A stretch of 64,000 bases of DNA from Sphingopyxis sp. L1A2A (GTDB taxonomy: Bacteria; Pseudomonadota; Alphaproteobacteria; Sphingomonadales; Sphingomonadaceae): assembly GCF_005502465.1 (NCBI RefSeq), contig NZ_SCOT01000012.1, positions 31,169-95,168 on the forward strand. The letters run 5' to 3'. Below the pieces are notes generated by a model. That model was not told the origin of the DNA. It was given only the letters and a program-made list of their open reading frames with translations, and ran no database searches. How positions within the stretch are numbered: the stretch's first letter is position 1; each line of letters opens with the position of its first letter. Below, one piece after another: positions 15,726 to 29,576 of the stretch. The translations under genes were made by a program, and so were the position numbers.

Positions 15726-16391
15726 ATGCAAGGCGATGCGATGATGGCGCGGCGGATGGTGTTGGCGGCCGCGGTGGGCATGGCGGCGCTGGCGCAGGCG
15801 CCGTGGGCGCTGGCGAAATTGCCGCGCGGCGGGGTGAAGGGACTGATCGGCGGCGCGTCGGACGGGGCGCTCGACAAATTGGCGCAACCGGGCGCATTTT
15901 ACCGCGACACCGCGGTGCGTATCCTGTTGCCGGGGGCGGGCGGCAAATTGGCGTCGAAGCTGTTCGGCGTTGGCGACAAGCTGGGGCTCACCACCAACCT
16001 GACCAAAAGCCTGAACGATGCCGGCGGGCAGGCGGCGGGCGAGGCGAAGCCGATCTTTCGCGCCGCGATCGACAATCTGCGCTGGACCGATGCGCCGGCT
16101 CTGGTGTCGAAAAAGGATGGCGCGACGCGCTATCTGCAGACGAGCGCGGGCGGCGTGCTGTTCACAAAAGTGTCGCCGCTGATCGGATCGGCGCTGGAGA
16201 ATGTCGGCGCCTATCGCCAGCTCGACCAGCTGGCGAAGGGCAATTCGCTGATGGCGTCGGCGGGACTGACGCGCGACGGGTTGACCCGGTCGGTGACCGA
16301 GCAGGCGTTAAAGGGCATATTCCATTATATGGCGGGCGAGGAAGCGGCGCTGCGGCGCAATCCGGCGGGGTTGTTGAAGGGGGTGTTTTAG
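15726..16391 (+). CDS. DUF4197 family secreted protein
   Basis: A 221-residue protein with an N-terminal export signal (MVLAAAVGMAALAQAPWALA) and the DUF4197 pattern: LPRGGVKGLIGGASDGALDKLAQPGAFYRDTAVRILLPG at the N-terminus and LTRSVTEQALKGIFHYMAGEEAALRRNPAG at the C-terminus. DUF4197 proteins are predicted periplasmic or lipoprotein-like and have no established role. Two or three nearby ATGs could be the start. Alone in its transcription unit. Confidence 0.85.
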   Translation: MQGDAMMARRMVLAAAVGMAALAQAPWALAKLPRGGVKGLIGGASDGALDKLAQPGAFYRDTAVRILLPGAGGKLASKLFGVGDKLGLTTNLTKSLNDAGGQAAGEAKPIFRAAIDNLRWTDAPALVSKKDGATRYLQTSAGGVLFTKVSPLIGSALENVGAYRQLDQLAKGNSLMASAGLTRDGLTRSVTEQALKGIFHYMAGEEAALRRNPAGLLKGVF

Positions 16392-16396
16392 GCGTC

Positions 16397-16426
16397 TGGA
16401 TCCCGGATCAAGTCCGGGGTGACGAA
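16397..16426. repeat. Single arm of family B repeat
   Basis: TGGATCCCGGATCAAGTCCGG followed by GGTGACGA, identical to one arm of the family B hairpins but without its partner arm nearby. It is probably a decayed or half element directly after the DUF4197 stop. Confidence 0.55.
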
Positions 16427-16476
16427 AAGAGGAAACGGTAGCTTGCGACCGATTGCGGACGTAGGATGTTCTTATT

Positions 16477-16628
16477 CTCTCCCCTTGAGGGAGAGATACG
16501 AAGGCTTGGCAGCTTGCTGCCTAGCCGCAGTTGAGAGGGGGTTTACGCCCGCTTGCGGCTCATCCCCTCTCCAAGCTTCGCTAGCTCCTGCGGAGCAAGC
16601 TGCGCTATCCTCTCCCTCAAGGGGAGAG
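16477..16628. repeat. Long inverted repeat upstream of rpoB
   Basis: CTCTCCCCTTGAGGGAGAG at 16477-16495 is perfectly complementary to 16610-16628 (19 bp). Inside, GCTTGGCAGCTTGCTGCC and GAGCAAGCTGCGC-type segments add further pairing. The element is non-coding and fills most of the gap between DUF4197 and the rpoB promoter. It resembles a small non-autonomous element. Confidence 0.7.
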
Positions 16629-16693
16629 GATTTGGCGTCCGCGCCCCACCCCAAAACGGACGGCCGCGATCATCGACAACCGCCCCAACAGCG

Positions 16694-16722
16694 TTGACAC
16701 CTTGCCCCGCAAATCCTATATC
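16694..16722 (+). promoter_or_regulatory. Sigma70-like promoter of rpoBC
   Basis: TTGACA at 16694-16699 and TATATC at 16717-16722 with a 17-base spacer, a near-consensus promoter. It predicts initiation near 16729 and a leader of about 170 nt. This explains how rpoBC is expressed although rplJL lies 9 kb away. Confidence 0.75.
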
Positions 16723-16811
16723 GCCGTCACACCCCATCGTTCGAGATAGAGTCCGCCTTGCGCAGCGGATTGTACGGATAGGTCGGCGGGGATTTCGACA
16801 GGCGTTGGAAA

Positions 16812-16849
16812 GCTGCGGTAAACCGGCAACGGTTGCCTGCGGCTTTTTT
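16812..16849 (+). terminator. Attenuator-like hairpin in the rpoB leader
   Basis: GCTGCGGTAAACCG (16812-16825) pairs with CGGTTGCCTGCGGC (16830-16843) around a GCAA tetraloop, with two wobble pairs and a two-base mismatch, followed by six T (16844-16849). It lies after the promoter and 50 nt before the rpoB start, so it may cause conditional termination. Confidence 0.6.
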
Positions 16850-16899
16850 CGCGTCGGAGCGCCCGCGATTTGGATTTTTGACAGGCGAGACAATCACTT

Positions 16900-19800
16900 A
16901 TGGCGACCAAGGCGAAGTCGGTGGGCAAGACCCTCGAAGCAACCGCAAGCAAGCGGATCCGCAAGCTGTTCGGCAACATCCACGAAGCGGTGGAAATGCC
17001 TAACCTCATCGAGGTGCAGCGCGAATCCTATGAACAATTCCTGCGGTCCGACCCCTCGGTCGGCTATGTTTCGGGCCTGGAAAAGACGCTGCGCAGCGTT
17101 TTTCCGATCCGCGATTTCGCCGGCACCGCCGAGCTCGACTTCGTCCATTACGAACTCGAATCGCCGAAATATGACGTCGACGAATGCCGCCAGCGCGGCA
17201 TCACCTATGCGGCGCCGATGAAGGTCACGCTGCGTCTGATCGTCTTTGAAGTCGACAGCGAAACCGACACCCGTTCGGTGCTCGATATCAAGGAGCAGGA
17301 CGTTTACATGGGCGACATGCCGCTCATGACCGAGAACGGCACCTTCTTCGTCAACGGCACCGAGCGCGTCATCGTGTCGCAGATGCACCGTTCGCCGGGT
17401 GTGCTGTTCGACCATGATCGTGGCAAGACCCACTCGTCGGGCAAGTTCCTGTTCGCTGCCCGCGTCATTCCCTATCGCGGTTCGTGGCTCGATTTTGAAT
17501 TCGACGCCAAGGACATCGTCAACGTCCGTATCGACCGCAAGCGCAAGCTGCCGGTGACCAGTCTGCTTTATGCGCTGGGCATGTCGGGCGAGGAAATCCT
17601 CAACCATTTCTACGACCGCCTCGTCTTTGAGCGCGCCGGGAATGGTTGGAAAGTGCCGTTCATGGTCGAAAACTGGCGCGGGTCGAAGCCGGCGTTCGAC
17701 GTCGTCGACGCCAAGACCGGCGAAGTCGTGTTCGCCGCCGGGCACAAGATCAGCCCGCGCCTCGCCAACAAGGCGGCCAAGGACGGTCTCGACACGCTGC
17801 TCATCCCGACCGAGGAAATCTTTGGCCGCTATTCGGCCTATGACCTGGTCAATGACGCGACCGGCGAGATTTACATCGAAGCCGGTGACGAAGTGTCGGC
17901 CGAAAATCTCGAAAAGATCGACAGCGCCGGTATCGAGAAGCTGGTGCTGCTCGACATCGACCACAACAACACCGGTCCGTGGATCCGCAACACGCTGAAG
18001 GCCGACAAGGCCGAGGATCGCGACCAGGCGCTGAGCGACATCTACCGCGTCATGCGTCCCGGCGAACCGCCGACGCGCGAAACCGCCGAAGCGTTGTTCG
18101 GCGGCCTGTTCTTTGACCCCGAGCGGTACGACCTGTCGGCGGTGGGCCGCGTCAAGCTGAACATGCGCCTTGGCCTCGACGCCGAGGACACGGTCACCAC
18201 GCTGCGCAGCGACGACATCCTCGCGGTCGTCAAGGAGCTGGTGAACCTGAAGGACGGCAAGGGCGAAATCGACGATATCGACAACCTCGGCAACCGCCGC
18301 GTCCGTTCGGTCGGCGAGCTGCTCGAAAACCAGTATCGCGTCGGCCTGCTCCGCATGGAGCGCGCGGTGAAGGAGCGCATGAGCTCGGTCGATGTGTCGA
18401 CGGTCATGCCGAACGACCTGATCAACGCCAAGCCCGCGGTCGCCGCGGTGCGCGAATTCTTTGGTTCGTCGCAGCTGTCGCAGTTCATGGATCAGACCAA
18501 CCCGCTGTCCGAAGTCACCCACAAGCGCCGCGTGTCGGCGCTTGGGCCGGGCGGTCTGACCCGCGAGCGTGCGGGCTTTGAAGTCCGCGACGTTCACCCG
18601 ACCCATTATGGCCGTATCTGCCCGATCGAAACGCCGGAAGGCCCGAACATCGGTCTGATCAACTCGCTCGCCACCTTTGCGCGCGTCAACAAATATGGTT
18701 TCATCGAAACCCCGTACCGCAAGATCATCGACGGCAAGGTGACGACCGAGGTCGTCTATCTGTCGGCGATGGAAGAGCAGAAGCACACCGTCGCGCAGGC
18801 GAACGCCGATTTGAACGCCGACGGCAGCTTTATCGACGAGCTGATCTCGGCGCGCGAAGCGGGCGAGTTTCTGATGGCGCCCAAGGATCAGATCACGTTG
18901 ATGGACGTGTCGCCGAAGCAGCTGGTTTCGGTCGCCGCGTCGCTGATCCCGTTCCTGGAAAACGATGACGCCAACCGCGCCCTGATGGGATCGAACATGC
19001 AGCGTCAGGCGGTGCCTTTGCTGCGCGCCGAGGCGCCCGTCGTCGGCACCGGCATGGAAGAAACCGTCGCGCGTGACTCCGGTGCCGCCATCGCGGCGCG
19101 CCGCGGCGGCGTGATCGACCAGGTCGATGCGACGCGTATCGTTATCCGTGCGACCGATATGGTCGAACCCGGCAAGTCGGGCGTCGACATCTATCGCCTC
19201 CAGAAGTTCCAGCGGTCGAACCAGAACACCTGCATCAACCAGCGTCCGCTGGTGAAGGTGGGCGAAATCGTGCGTGCTGGCGATATCATCGCCGACGGTC
19301 CGTCGACCGAGCTGGGCGAGCTGGCGCTGGGCAAGAATGTGCTCGTCGCGTTCATGCCGTGGAACGGCTATAATTATGAGGATAGTATCCTCATCAGCGA
19401 ACGCATCGTGAAGGACGACGTCTTCACCTCGATCCACATCGAGGAATTTGAAGTCACCGCGCGCGACACCCGCCTTGGCCCTGAAGACATCACCCGCGAC
19501 ATCCCGAACGTCGGCGAGGAAGCGCTCCGCAACCTCGACGAAGCGGGCATCGTCTATATTGGTGCCGAAGTCGGCCCGGGCGACATTCTGGCAGGCAAGA
19601 TCACCCCCAAGGGTGAATCGCCGATGACGCCGGAAGAAAAGCTGCTGCGCGCGATCTTTGGCGAAAAGGCCAGCGACGTCCGCGACACCTCGCTTCGCCT
19701 GCCGCCGGGCGTGTCGGGTACCGTCGTCGAAGTCCGCGTCTTTAACCGCCACGGCATCGACAAGGACGAGCGCGCGATCGCGATCGAACGCGAAGAGATC

Positions 19801-21078
19801 GAGCGGCTGAAGCAGGACGCCGACGATGAGCGCGCGATTCTGAACCGTGCGACCTTCTCGAGCCTAAAAGATTTGCTGATCGGTCAGACGACCAGCGCGG
19901 TGCCGAAGGGTCTGAAGAAGGGCGACGTCGTCAGCGAAGAGATGCTGGTCGAACTTGATCGCGCCGATTGGTGGAAGCTGGCGGTTGTCGAAGACAACAG
20001 CCAGACCGCTTTGGAAGCGATCAAGGCGCAGTATGATGACGCGATCAAGCGCATCAACGCGAAATATGAAGATCGCGTCGAAAAGCTGCAGCGCGGCGAC
20101 GAACTCGCCCCGGGCGTGCTCAAGATGGTCAAGGTCTTTGTCGCGGTGAAGCGCAAGCTGCAGCCGGGCGACAAGATGGCCGGCCGTCACGGCAACAAGG
20201 GCGTCATTTCGCGGATGCTGCCGGTCGAGGACATGCCGTTCCTGGAGGATGGCACCCATGTCGACATCGTGCTGAACCCGCTGGGCGTGCCGTCGCGCAT
20301 GAACGTCGGGCAGATCCTGGAAACCCACCTTGGCTGGGCTTCGCGCGGTCTGGGGCAGCGGGTGACGCAGGCGCTCGACGAATGGCGCGATGCCAATCCC
20401 GATGTGACCGGCGGTCAGATGCCCGAAGCCGTCCGCGACGCGCTTCAGCATGTCTATGGCAGTGAATATGCCGATGACATCAAGTCGCGCGATGCCGATA
20501 ACATCGTTGAAATGGCCGAAAACCTACGGGTTGGCGTGCCGTTTGCGACCCCGGTGTTCGACGGTGCCAAGGAAGCCGATGTGACCAACATGCTGACCCT
20601 CGCGGGGCTGCATGAATCGGGTCAGTCGGACCTGTACGACGGCCGCACCGGCGATCGCTTCGATCGCAAGGTGACGGTGGGCTACATCTATATGCTGAAG
20701 CTCCATCACCTGGTCGACGACAAGATCCACGCGCGTTCGATCGGCCCCTACAGCCTCGTCACCCAGCAGCCGCTGGGCGGTAAGGCGCAGTTCGGTGGCC
20801 AGCGCTTCGGGGAAATGGAGGTCTGGGCGCTCCAGGCCTATGGCGCGGCGTACACGCTCCAGGAAATGCTGACGGTGAAGTCCGATGACGTGATCGGCCG
20901 CACCAAGGTTTACGAAGCGATCGTCAAGGGCGACGACACCTTCGAGGCCGGCATTCCGGAGAGCTTCAACGTGCTCGTCAAGGAAATGCGCTCGCTGGGC
21001 CTCAACGTCGAACTGTCTTCGCATGCGGAGCAGGACCCCGACGAGGCGCCCGACGCCCTTCCCGAAGCCGCCGAATAA
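16900..21078 (+). CDS. rpoB: DNA-directed RNA polymerase subunit beta
   Basis: A 1392-residue beta subunit, typical alphaproteobacterial length. The rifampicin pocket is intact: [20 protein letters not shown] with Asp531, His541 and Ser546 (Escherichia coli 516, 526, 531) all wild type, then [20 protein letters not shown]. Later blocks include [11 protein letters not shown] and [13 protein letters not shown], the conserved catalytic and nucleotide-contact regions. The acidic C-terminus ([16 protein letters not shown]) is normal for the group. rpoC follows after 55 bases and the two are surely co-transcribed. Confidence 0.99.
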   Translation: MATKAKSVGKTLEATASKRIRKLFGNIHEAVEMPNLIEVQRESYEQFLRSDPSVGYVSGLEKTLRSVFPIRDFAGTAELDFVHYELESPKYDVDECRQRGITYAAPMKVTLRLIVFEVDSETDTRSVLDIKEQDVYMGDMPLMTENGTFFVNGTERVIVSQMHRSPGVLFDHDRGKTHSSGKFLFAARVIPYRGSWLDFEFDAKDIVNVRIDRKRKLPVTSLLYALGMSGEEILNHFYDRLVFERAGNGWKVPFMVENWRGSKPAFDVVDAKTGEVVFAAGHKISPRLANKAAKDGLDTLLIPTEEIFGRYSAYDLVNDATGEIYIEAGDEVSAENLEKIDSAGIEKLVLLDIDHNNTGPWIRNTLKADKAEDRDQALSDIYRVMRPGEPPTRETAEALFGGLFFDPERYDLSAVGRVKLNMRLGLDAEDTVTTLRSDDILAVVKELVNLKDGKGEIDDIDNLGNRRVRSVGELLENQYRVGLLRMERAVKERMSSVDVSTVMPNDLINAKPAVAAVREFFGSSQLSQFMDQTNPLSEVTHKRRVSALGPGGLTRERAGFEVRDVHPTHYGRICPIETPEGPNIGLINSLATFARVNKYGFIETPYRKIIDGKVTTEVVYLSAMEEQKHTVAQANADLNADGSFIDELISAREAGEFLMAPKDQITLMDVSPKQLVSVAASLIPFLENDDANRALMGSNMQRQAVPLLRAEAPVVGTGMEETVARDSGAAIAARRGGVIDQVDATRIVIRATDMVEPGKSGVDIYRLQKFQRSNQNTCINQRPLVKVGEIVRAGDIIADGPSTELGELALGKNVLVAFMPWNGYNYEDSILISERIVKDDVFTSIHIEEFEVTARDTRLGPEDITRDIPNVGEEALRNLDEAGIVYIGAEVGPGDILAGKITPKGESPMTPEEKLLRAIFGEKASDVRDTSLRLPPGVSGTVVEVRVFNRHGIDKDERAIAIEREEIERLKQDADDERAILNRATFSSLKDLLIGQTTSAVPKGLKKGDVVSEEMLVELDRADWWKLAVVEDNSQTALEAIKAQYDDAIKRINAKYEDRVEKLQRGDELAPGVLKMVKVFVAVKRKLQPGDKMAGRHGNKGVISRMLPVEDMPFLEDGTHVDIVLNPLGVPSRMNVGQILETHLGWASRGLGQRVTQALDEWRDANPDVTGGQMPEAVRDALQHVYGSEYADDIKSRDADNIVEMAENLRVGVPFATPVFDGAKEADVTNMLTLAGLHESGQSDLYDGRTGDRFDRKVTVGYIYMLKLHHLVDDKIHARSIGPYSLVTQQPLGGKAQFGGQRFGEMEVWALQAYGAAYTLQEMLTVKSDDVIGRTKVYEAIVKGDDTFEAGIPESFNVLVKEMRSLGLNVELSSHAEQDPDEAPDALPEAAE

Positions 21079-21133
21079 GATCTTATCCTCACCCCCTTCG
21101 CCCAGCGCGAGGGGGGAAGAGTGGAGCTAGAAT

Positions 21134-25417
<4,284 letters not shown>

Positions 25418-25442
25418 GCCGCCTCGTCATCGATGCCTGAGA

Positions 25443-25483
25443 CAAAAGGGGGCTCGCCGGGTGACTGGCGAGCCCCTTTGCTT
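25443..25483 (+). terminator. Terminator after rpoC
   Basis: AAAAGGGGGCTCGCC pairs with GGCGAGCCCCTTTG around GGGTGACT, followed by CTTTGGG. The stem is strong but the T tract is short. It ends the rpoBC transcript. Confidence 0.8.
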
Positions 25484-25601
25484 TGGGCGCGCGCGTTTCC
25501 GATGCACGCGATGACCGGGTATATTTTGCCCGTTCCCGCTCGGCACGCCACCTGATACGCCTTTGTCCATCAAGTGAATTTCGGGATGGAGGGATATCAG
25601 G

Positions 25602-26312
25602 ATGAGCAGATCATGGCTGGCAGGCGCCGCACTGGTTCTGGCCGCGACAAGCGGCGCGGCCGCCGCGCAGGATAACAGCAACATCGAAGGCGAAGTGATC
25701 GTCACCGGCCAGCGCGCCTCGGCCGATTATCTGTCGGACGAACAAACCGTCATCGGATTGCGCCGCCCCGCCGACAGCGCGATCCAACCGGTTAAATTCA
25801 CTTCGGATTCGCGCGAGGAGGAGGTTCGCAAGCGCGAAATCCATGCCATGATCGACGCGGCGATCCGCCGCGCCGATGCGGCCGGCGTCGAGCTGGTCAC
25901 CGGTGAATTCGAACTGAGCAAGGTCACGCTCGCCAATTATCGCGACCTTGCGTTCGGCCGCGGCGGGCGACCCGATACCAGCGAGATTGCGGTGTTCGTC
26001 AAGGCCAAGCTGGCGGGGTCGGTCGGCAGCGCGCAATCGCGGATCGACGGCTTTATCAAGGCGGTCCCGGCAGAGGGACGCGCGTTGATCGAGCGGCGCA
26101 GCGGCATCACGCTGACGATCATCAACCCCGACCAGTATCGCGGCGAGATCGTCCGGCTGGTAGCGGCCGAAGCGTTGAAGAGTGCGACCGCCTTTGGGCC
26201 CGATTATGGGGTCGAGGTCCAGGGGCTGAACGAGCAGCTGAGCTGGGCACAGGCGAGCGCGACCGAGGTGTTCCTGTATATTCCGTATCGCTTCACGGTG
26301 CGGCCGAAATAG
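25602..26312 (+). CDS. Secreted protein with TonB-receptor-like N-terminus, possibly SIMPL-like
   Basis: A 236-residue protein with a signal peptide (about residues 1-22, ending AAAAQ). Directly after it comes NIEGEVIVTGQRASADYL, which resembles the first residues of sphingomonad TonB-dependent receptors, but no plug or barrel follows. The rest alternates strands and helices (EVRKREIHAMIDAAIRRADAAGVELVTGEF) and ends QLSWAQASATEVFLYIPYRF, which reminds me of SIMPL/DUF541-type periplasmic proteins. Family placement is uncertain. It is a single gene flanked by hairpin terminators. Confidence 0.65.
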   Translation: MSRSWLAGAALVLAATSGAAAAQDNSNIEGEVIVTGQRASADYLSDEQTVIGLRRPADSAIQPVKFTSDSREEEVRKREIHAMIDAAIRRADAAGVELVTGEFELSKVTLANYRDLAFGRGGRPDTSEIAVFVKAKLAGSVGSAQSRIDGFIKAVPAEGRALIERRSGITLTIINPDQYRGEIVRLVAAEALKSATAFGPDYGVEVQGLNEQLSWAQASATEVFLYIPYRFTVRPK

Positions 26313-26314
26313 GA

Positions 26315-26345
26315 AAGGGCCCACCGGGGTGGCCGGTGAGCCCTT
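26315..26345 (+). terminator. Hairpin terminator after the secreted protein gene
   Basis: AAGGGCCCACCGG pairs with CCGGTGAGCCCTT around GGTGG, with one mismatch. The T tract is weak (GGTTGCTT), so termination efficiency is uncertain. Confidence 0.6.
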
Positions 26346-26412
26346 GGTTGCTTGGGGATAGGCGGGCCGGTGCGACTGCGCCTGAAAGGCGTCCGGCCCT
26401 GATGCTCTGCCC

Positions 26413-26592
26413 TTAAGGCGCGAGGATCGCGACCGCGAGGTACAGCAGCAGTGGGAGGCCGAAGCCGAGCAGCGTCAAAGCGACAAAGCCGACGCGCGTC
26501 CACAAGACGTCGAAGCCGAACTGGTCTGCCATCCCGGCGCAGACGCCGAAGATCACACCATTGCGACGATTCTTGCGAAAACCCTGTTTCAT
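26413..26592 (-). CDS. PspC domain protein
   Basis: A 59-residue membrane protein with the PspC domain: FRKNRRNGVIFGVCAGMADQFGFDVLWTRVGFVALTLLGFGLPLLLYLAVAILAP. PspC-type proteins sit in the inner membrane and take part in the envelope (phage shock) response. The ATG at 26592 is preferred over one five codons upstream because AGGAAAG precedes it. No pspA or pspB is visible. A 37-residue small protein is encoded 55 bp upstream on the same strand. Confidence 0.88.
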   Translation of the reverse strand: MKQGFRKNRRNGVIFGVCAGMADQFGFDVLWTRVGFVALTLLGFGLPLLLYLAVAILAP

Positions 26593-26647
26593 TTCTTTCC
26601 TTTCCATCCCGGCCGCATGGCCGGCGTTGATTGTGCGCCGCGGCTGA

Positions 26648-26761
26648 TCAGGCGATCAGATTGCTGGGGCCGACGGCGGCGAGGAACATGATCGAGCAGT
26701 ACAGCGAAGCAACAGCGGCAATCGCATAGCTCTTGAACGAGTCGACGTTGAAATGGGCCAT
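26648..26761 (-). CDS. 37-residue small membrane-like protein
   Basis: A short frame that begins ATG at 26759-26761 after a strong ribosome binding site (AAGGAAGGA, 7 bases upstream) and ends TGA at 26648-26650. The peptide has a polar start (MAHFNVDSFKSYA) and a hydrophobic stretch (IAAVASLYCSIMFLAAV), consistent with one membrane segment. It lies just upstream of the PspC gene on the same strand and may be co-transcribed with it. I do not recognise a family. The good SD, membrane-like peptide and position argue for a real gene. Confidence 0.6.
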   Translation of the reverse strand: MAHFNVDSFKSYAIAAVASLYCSIMFLAAVGPSNLIA

Positions 26762-27055
26762 GATATTTTCCTTCCTTGAACCTTCCATCCGAACCATTCG
26801 GTGGATGCCGACACTACTGCAGGGACCGTGCCAAATTCATTCATTGGCGGTTAAGCGGGGTTTGTGGCATTGCGACAGATTATTTCAGCGCAATAATTGC
26901 GGTGAATTGGTCAAAATTACCGATAATTGAAAATTGTCACGCACCAAGCGGCGCTTTGGGCGACGTGATCGATATGGCGTGGTTCGCCCAGCCGGGGATG
27001 GCACGGGCGGCTGTGGGCTGGCGTGGCGGGAGCAGCTGCGGTAGCGGCATAGGCG
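26762..27055. other. AT-rich intergenic region before recF
   Basis: Contains the promoter of the small protein/PspC unit and probably that of recF. The stretch 26880-26940 is rich in A and T (ATTATTTCAGCGCAATAATT, GGTCAAAATTACCGATAATT), unusual for this genome. TTATT..AATAA forms a small palindrome around 26880-26897. I see no DnaA box cluster or gene. Confidence 0.4.
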
Positions 27056-28165
27056 ATGACGCTGACCCGCCTTTCATTGACTGATTTTCGCAATCATGCC
27101 GGTGCCGAGCTGGCGGCGGGGCCGGGACTGGTCGCGCTCCACGGCGACAATGGCGCGGGCAAGACCAATATATTGGAAGCGATTTCGCTGCTCGCGCCCG
27201 GCCGCGGGCTGCGCCGGGCGGCGCTGGGCGAGATGGTGCGCGACGGGGCGGCTGGCGGTTTTGCCGTGTTCGCCGAGGTTTCGGCCGCCGCCGACCTGGC
27301 GCCGGTGTCGCTGGGGACCGGGATCGAGCCTGCGCACCCGGGGCGGCGGATCGTGCGGATCAACGGCAGCGCCGCCGCCGCGGCGTCGCTGGGCGAATGG
27401 CTGGCGGTGCTGTGGCTGACCCCCGCGATGGACCGGCTGTTTGTGGAGACCGCGGGCAATCGGCGCCGCTTTCTCGATCGGCTGGTGCTCGCGCTCGATC
27501 CGCGCCACGCCCAGCACAGCAACCGGTACGAGGCGGCGCTGCGCGCGCGCGGCAAGCTGCTGGCCGACCCTGCCAGCGCCGACCCGCAATGGCTGGCCAG
27601 CCTGGAGGCGCAGCTCGCCGAACATGGCGCCGCGATGGATGCGGCGCGGCAACATATGCTGACGGCCTTGTCGGCCGAGCTGGCCGAACAGCCCGATGCG
27701 CCCTTTGCCCGCCCGCTGCTGACGCTGGTCGACAGCGACGGTGCGGCGCGCGCGGCGCCGCACGATGGCGCAGCGTTGCAGGCGTTGTTCCTGGCGCGGC
27801 GGCGGATCGACGCCGCGGCGGGGCGGGCGACCGCCGGTCCGCATCGTGACGACCTGATCGCGGTTCATGCCGCGACCGGCCGCGCCGCGGCGCGCTGTTC
27901 GACCGGCGAGCAAAAGGCGATGCTGTTGTCGCTGGTGCTGGCGCATAGCGATTGCGTCGCGCGGGCGCGGGGCCAGCGGCCGGTGTTGCTGCTCGACGAG
28001 GTCGCGGCGCATCTCGATCCCTTGCGGCGCGGCGCGCTCTATGAGCGGCTCGCGGGGCAGGGCGGGCAGGCGTGGCTGACCGGTACCGAGGCGGCGCTGT
28101 TCACCGACATGCCGGGGCCGGTGACCCGATTCTGGATCAGCGGCGGGCGGATCGCCGCCGCTTAA
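27056..28165 (+). CDS. recF: DNA replication/repair protein RecF
   Basis: A 369-residue SMC-like ATPase. [12 protein letters not shown] at the start and Walker A GDNGAGKT at residues 30-37 are typical; later come the signature-like [17 protein letters not shown] and Walker [15 protein letters not shown]. RecF helps load RecA at gaps with RecO and RecR. It is not next to dnaA, dnaN or gyrB here, which is common in alphaproteobacteria. The last 4 bases overlap the convergent ArsC-family gene. Confidence 0.94.
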   Translation: MTLTRLSLTDFRNHAGAELAAGPGLVALHGDNGAGKTNILEAISLLAPGRGLRRAALGEMVRDGAAGGFAVFAEVSAAADLAPVSLGTGIEPAHPGRRIVRINGSAAAAASLGEWLAVLWLTPAMDRLFVETAGNRRRFLDRLVLALDPRHAQHSNRYEAALRARGKLLADPASADPQWLASLEAQLAEHGAAMDAARQHMLTALSAELAEQPDAPFARPLLTLVDSDGAARAAPHDGAALQALFLARRRIDAAAGRATAGPHRDDLIAVHAATGRAAARCSTGEQKAMLLSLVLAHSDCVARARGQRPVLLLDEVAAHLDPLRRGALYERLAGQGGQAWLTGTEAALFTDMPGPVTRFWISGGRIAAA

Positions 28166-28506
28166 AGAATCTCGCGCACCAAATCCTGCGGCCGGCACAG
28201 CCGCACCCCTTTGGCGGTCTCGACGATCGGGCGTTCGACATAGGCCGGGTTGGCGGCCATCGCGGCGATGATGATTTCCTCGCTGGCGTCGTTTAACCCG
28301 CGGTCCTCGGCGTCGGTGCCGCGCAGCCGCAGCGCCGCGCGCGCGGTCAGGCCCGCGTCGGCGAACAGCTGGCGCAGCTTGTCCGCTGCATAGGGATGCT
28401 TCAGATATTCGATGACCGTCAGGTCGATGCCCGGCGTGTCTTGCAGGATCGCGAGCGTCTTGCGCGACGTGCCGCAGGCGGGGTTGTGCCAGATGGTTGC
28501 GTTCAT
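28162..28506 (-). CDS. arsC: ArsC-family arsenate reductase (glutaredoxin type)
   Basis: A 114-residue thioredoxin-fold protein. [17 protein letters not shown] places the catalytic Cys at residue 11, and the C-terminal region [21 protein letters not shown] contains the arginine cluster region of glutaredoxin-linked arsenate reductases. It would reduce arsenate to arsenite with glutathione and glutaredoxin. No arsR, arsB or acr3 is nearby, so it is an orphan and could be a Spx/YffB-like relative instead. It converges on recF. Confidence 0.88.
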   Translation of the reverse strand: MNATIWHNPACGTSRKTLAILQDTPGIDLTVIEYLKHPYAADKLRQLFADAGLTARAALRLRGTDAEDRGLNDASEEIIIAAMAANPAYVERPIVETAKGVRLCRPQDLVREIL

Positions 28507-28675
28507 GGACCGCGTCCTAACTTCGGCTTAGCGGACCGTAAACCCGCTATTCATAGCATATATGGCACATCTGCCCGCATGACAGGGAACCACCCGCTTG
28601 CCTTTCGCGGCCAATATACGACTTATGCAAAGTCGAAGGATCGCCAAAGGCGGCCAATGCGGGGTTGGGTTAAAC

Positions 28676-29407
28676 GTGACTGAATTGTTCGATCGCAGGG
28701 CGATGCTCGCCGGGCTGGCCGGGGCCGGGGCGCTGGCCGCCGCGCCGTTGCGCGCGCAACTGCCCGACTGGATCCAGCAGCCGGTGGCGCCGTTACCGCC
28801 GCCGGTCGATTATCTGGCCGTCGCGCGCCAGCAGCTGGCGATGCAGAGCCGCAATATCCCGCAGACCGACCGCGTCGGCGTTGTCGATTTCGGTCTGCCA
28901 TCGGCCCGGCCGCGCTTTGCGCTGGTCGATATGGTGGCGGGTAGGGTCGATATGTTCCCGGTCACCCACGGCCGAGGCTCCGACCCGCAACATGACGGCT
29001 GGCTCAAGAGCTTTTCGAACCGCATGGGCAGCCTGGCGACATCGCGCGGCGCCTATCGCACCGGCGATTATTATTGGGGCGCCAACGGGTCGTCGATGCG
29101 GCTCGCGGGGCTGGAGCCCGATAATTACAGCGCCGATATGCGCGCCATCGTCGTCCATGGTGCGTGGTACGCCGACCCGTCGCTGATCGCGACCCAGGGC
29201 AAGCTGGGGCGCAGCGAAGGATGCTTCGTCTTTGGCGAAGACCTGCTGCCGATGATCCTCTACAAACTCGGCCCGGGGCGGCTGCTGTTCGCCGACCGGC
29301 TGAGCGAGATGCCGCCGGTGCCCGCGCCATTCCAGCTGCCCCCGGTCGCCGACAATATCCGCCGCGCTGGTTCGGTCAGCGGGACGTTTCCGACGACCGC
29401 GGATTAG
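28676..29407 (+). CDS. Murein L,D-transpeptidase catalytic domain protein (YkuD_2 type)
   Basis: About 243 residues with a GTG start at 28676; an ATG at 28625 is an alternative. The N-terminus has FDRRAMLAGLAGAGALAAAPLRA, a Tat-like or Sec signal peptide. The catalytic region is AIVVHGAWYA followed by GRSEGCFVF, the His/Cys pair of the YkuD_2 subfamily. Such periplasmic enzymes either cross-link peptidoglycan or attach or cleave lipoprotein links. A second, distinct L,D-transpeptidase gene lies just downstream on the other strand. Confidence 0.82.
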   Translation: MTELFDRRAMLAGLAGAGALAAAPLRAQLPDWIQQPVAPLPPPVDYLAVARQQLAMQSRNIPQTDRVGVVDFGLPSARPRFALVDMVAGRVDMFPVTHGRGSDPQHDGWLKSFSNRMGSLATSRGAYRTGDYYWGANGSSMRLAGLEPDNYSADMRAIVVHGAWYADPSLIATQGKLGRSEGCFVFGEDLLPMILYKLGPGRLLFADRLSEMPPVPAPFQLPPVADNIRRAGSVSGTFPTTAD

Positions 29408-29450
29408 GCGGAGCGTCGGCTTTCGGGTAGGGAACTGCCGCCATGTTTTC

Positions 29451-29540
29451 GTCACCCCGGACTTGATCCGGGGTCCACGACCGCTGGCGCGGCTCTATAC
29501 TGCTAGCGCGGATGGATCCCGGATCAAGTCCAGGATGACG
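29451..29540. repeat. Dispersed hairpin repeat (family B)
   Basis: GTCACCCCGGACTTGATCCG on the left and GGATCCCGGATCAAGTCCAG on the right, closing with GATGACG. It sits between two converging L,D-transpeptidase genes and can fold from end to end. Confidence 0.75.
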
Positions 29541-29576
29541 ACTGTTCAGGTCGACAAATCCGCCGCCATCCGCCGC

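Noticed and set aside
18481..18550. Possible rifampicin-resistance change in rpoB
   Set aside because: Asp531, His541 and Ser546 (Escherichia coli 516, 526, 531) are all wild type.
16894..19752. Very long open frame (952 codons) antisense to rpoB, and similar ones opposite rpoC
   Set aside because: It is a shadow of GC-rich coding sequence; the predicted peptide is Arg/Asp/His-rich and matches no family, and rpoB is certain.
26762..27055. Replication origin next to recF
   Set aside because: AT-rich, but no DnaA box cluster, dnaA, dnaN or gyrB is present.
28162..28506. An arsenic resistance operon
   Set aside because: Only an isolated ArsC-like gene is present; no arsR, arsB or acr3 is near.
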